A stretch of DNA of 64,000 nt from Azolla caroliniana. Its lineage: Eukaryota; Polypodiophyta. The stretch is from assembly GCA_043228905.1 (NCBI GenBank), contig JBHGNT010000021.1, positions 6,510,001 through 6,574,000 on the forward strand, read 5' to 3'. Within the stretch, counting starts at the first letter, position 1, and each line of letters begins with the position of its first letter. Shown one piece after another: positions 63,328 to 64,000 of the stretch. A program made the position numbers and the translations under genes. The notes under the pieces are model-generated. The model worked only from the letters and a program-made list of their open reading frames with translations, was not told the origin of the DNA and made no database searches.

Positions 63328-64000
63328 CAGATTTGGCTATGCTAAGGTTGATCGCCTATATCAAATCTTTAAACGCACAGATCCACCACATTGCAAGAAA
63401 GAAGAACGCCATGGTTGACATGCTATCGAGTGCAAGATTTGAGAATGAAAGTGACATGGTTTCGAAAGATGAGGACGTCATCTTCGACTTCTTCAAGATG
63501 GCACGACTATTGGCAGAAGGCAAGGGCCCGCTAACCCTCCACGCCTTCAATGAAAATGATTACAAAGGAGAATGGTTACTGGTCGGTAGAGTCTTAAGAA
63601 CAATGATGATGAATGCTTCGTGGACGGCGGAAGCTCTACGAATTTGGATGAAAGCTTACCACTACTTTCTGAAGGGAGGATTCCTCTGGTGGCACCCGAA
63701 GTGAAGGACAAGAATGCCACGTCGAGTAGTGGGGAAAAAAGAGGAGCAAGTGATGATGATGTATGAATTCCACGAGAGTCCTTGGGTAGGTCATAGAGGA
63801 ACATGGGCAACGTTCGAGAAGTTGAAGGAGAAATACTACTGGCCAAGCATGTACAAAGATGTACTCCATTTCGTGTCCACATGTGAAACTTGCCAAGTAC
63901 ATTCGAACATACGTCATCGTGATGAGTTACGGCCGACATACCCGTTCACCATACACTTCAAATGGATGGTGGATCTAGTCTCGATGCCAATGGGAGTGGG
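63328..64000 (+). pseudogene. Element E RNase H end and integrase start
   Basis: Continues E after B: DLAMLRLIAYIKSLNAQIHHIARKKNAMVDML, then an acidic linker, a TGA at 63702-63704, and the integrase HHCC region (FHESPWVGHRGTWATFEKL; CETCQVHSN) up to FKWMVDLVSMPMG at the right edge. The integrase core lies outside the window. Confidence 0.8.

Larger units (their letters stand above)
33133..64000 (+). mobile_element. Ty3/gypsy element E (5'-truncated), split by A and B
   Basis: Plus-strand gypsy element present as 33133-36080, 58149-58559 and 63324-64000. Removing A (with one target copy) joins the PHY codons before 36077 to the AHVTEPLYGLL reading at 58149. Removing B joins the RNase H reading across 58559/63328. 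It lacks LTR, primer-binding site and gag N-terminus because sequence left of 33133 belongs to element 3. Integrase starts at the right edge. Same family as A and C. Confidence 0.85.

Overview
The window looks like nuclear DNA of a green plant (streptophyte) and consists essentially of mobile elements nested inside one another. I see no convincing free-standing host gene, rRNA, tRNA gene or CRISPR array. The eukaryotic/plant assignment rests on spliced genes with GT..AG introns, Ty1/copia and Ty3/gypsy elements with TG..CA long terminal repeats (LTRs), copia primer-binding sites of the initiator-Met type, and gypsy primer-binding sites that match, from memory, plant tRNA-Trp. The lineage (charophyte, bryophyte, lycophyte, fern or seed plant) cannot be fixed from the sequence alone.

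Layout, 0-33 kb. 1-1874: 5' LTR and gag of a minus-strand gypsy element (F), inserted into a second minus-strand gypsy element (D; 1879-3301 and 10981-11386). The LTR of D is split by DNA transposon 1 (3306-10976; 29-bp perfect terminal inverted repeats (TIRs), AGAG target duplication). Transposon 1 carries two divergent genes: a transposase-like gene with a GHTHDHID motif (minus) and a six-exon gene for a ParB-like domain fused to a beta-class DNA amino-methyltransferase (plus). 11.4-20.46 kb holds three decayed copia elements in alternating orientation. 20459-33132 is a decayed relative of transposon 1 (element 3). It is interrupted by a 9.5-kb TIR element of a different family (element 2, about 20521-29978), a 1.19-kb foldback element with 9-bp target duplications (30016-31202) and a solo copia LTR (31841-32525). 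Element 2 encodes a transposase-like protein and, on the other strand, a RING-like protein and an FCP1/NIF-like HAD-phosphatase domain with altered catalytic residues. Its introns are filled with minisatellites built on the palindrome AGCTAATTAGCT.

Layout, 33-64 kb. One plus-strand gypsy element (E) begins at about 33133 without its 5' end and runs off the right edge. It is split at 36080/58149 by minus-strand gypsy A (36081-58148) and at 58559/63324 by minus-strand, pol-less gypsy B (58560-63323). A is itself split by the full-length plus-strand gypsy C (39173-46323; target duplication ACGT) and by copia 4 (47156-52332), and it also carries a 656-bp poly(A) retroposon (53141-53796; 16-bp target duplication).

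Gypsy elements E, A and C share an architecture: gag-protease ends at a TAG inside the conserved string GGATTTTTAG, and the RT-RNase H-integrase frame continues at -1. Most coding regions carry premature stops, many explained by CGA to TGA or CAG/CAA to TAG changes, which suggests cytosine methylation and deamination. The freshest insertions appear to be transposon 1, C and B. The most unusual content is the TE-borne ParB-methyltransferase and the TE-borne phosphatase-like/RING module.
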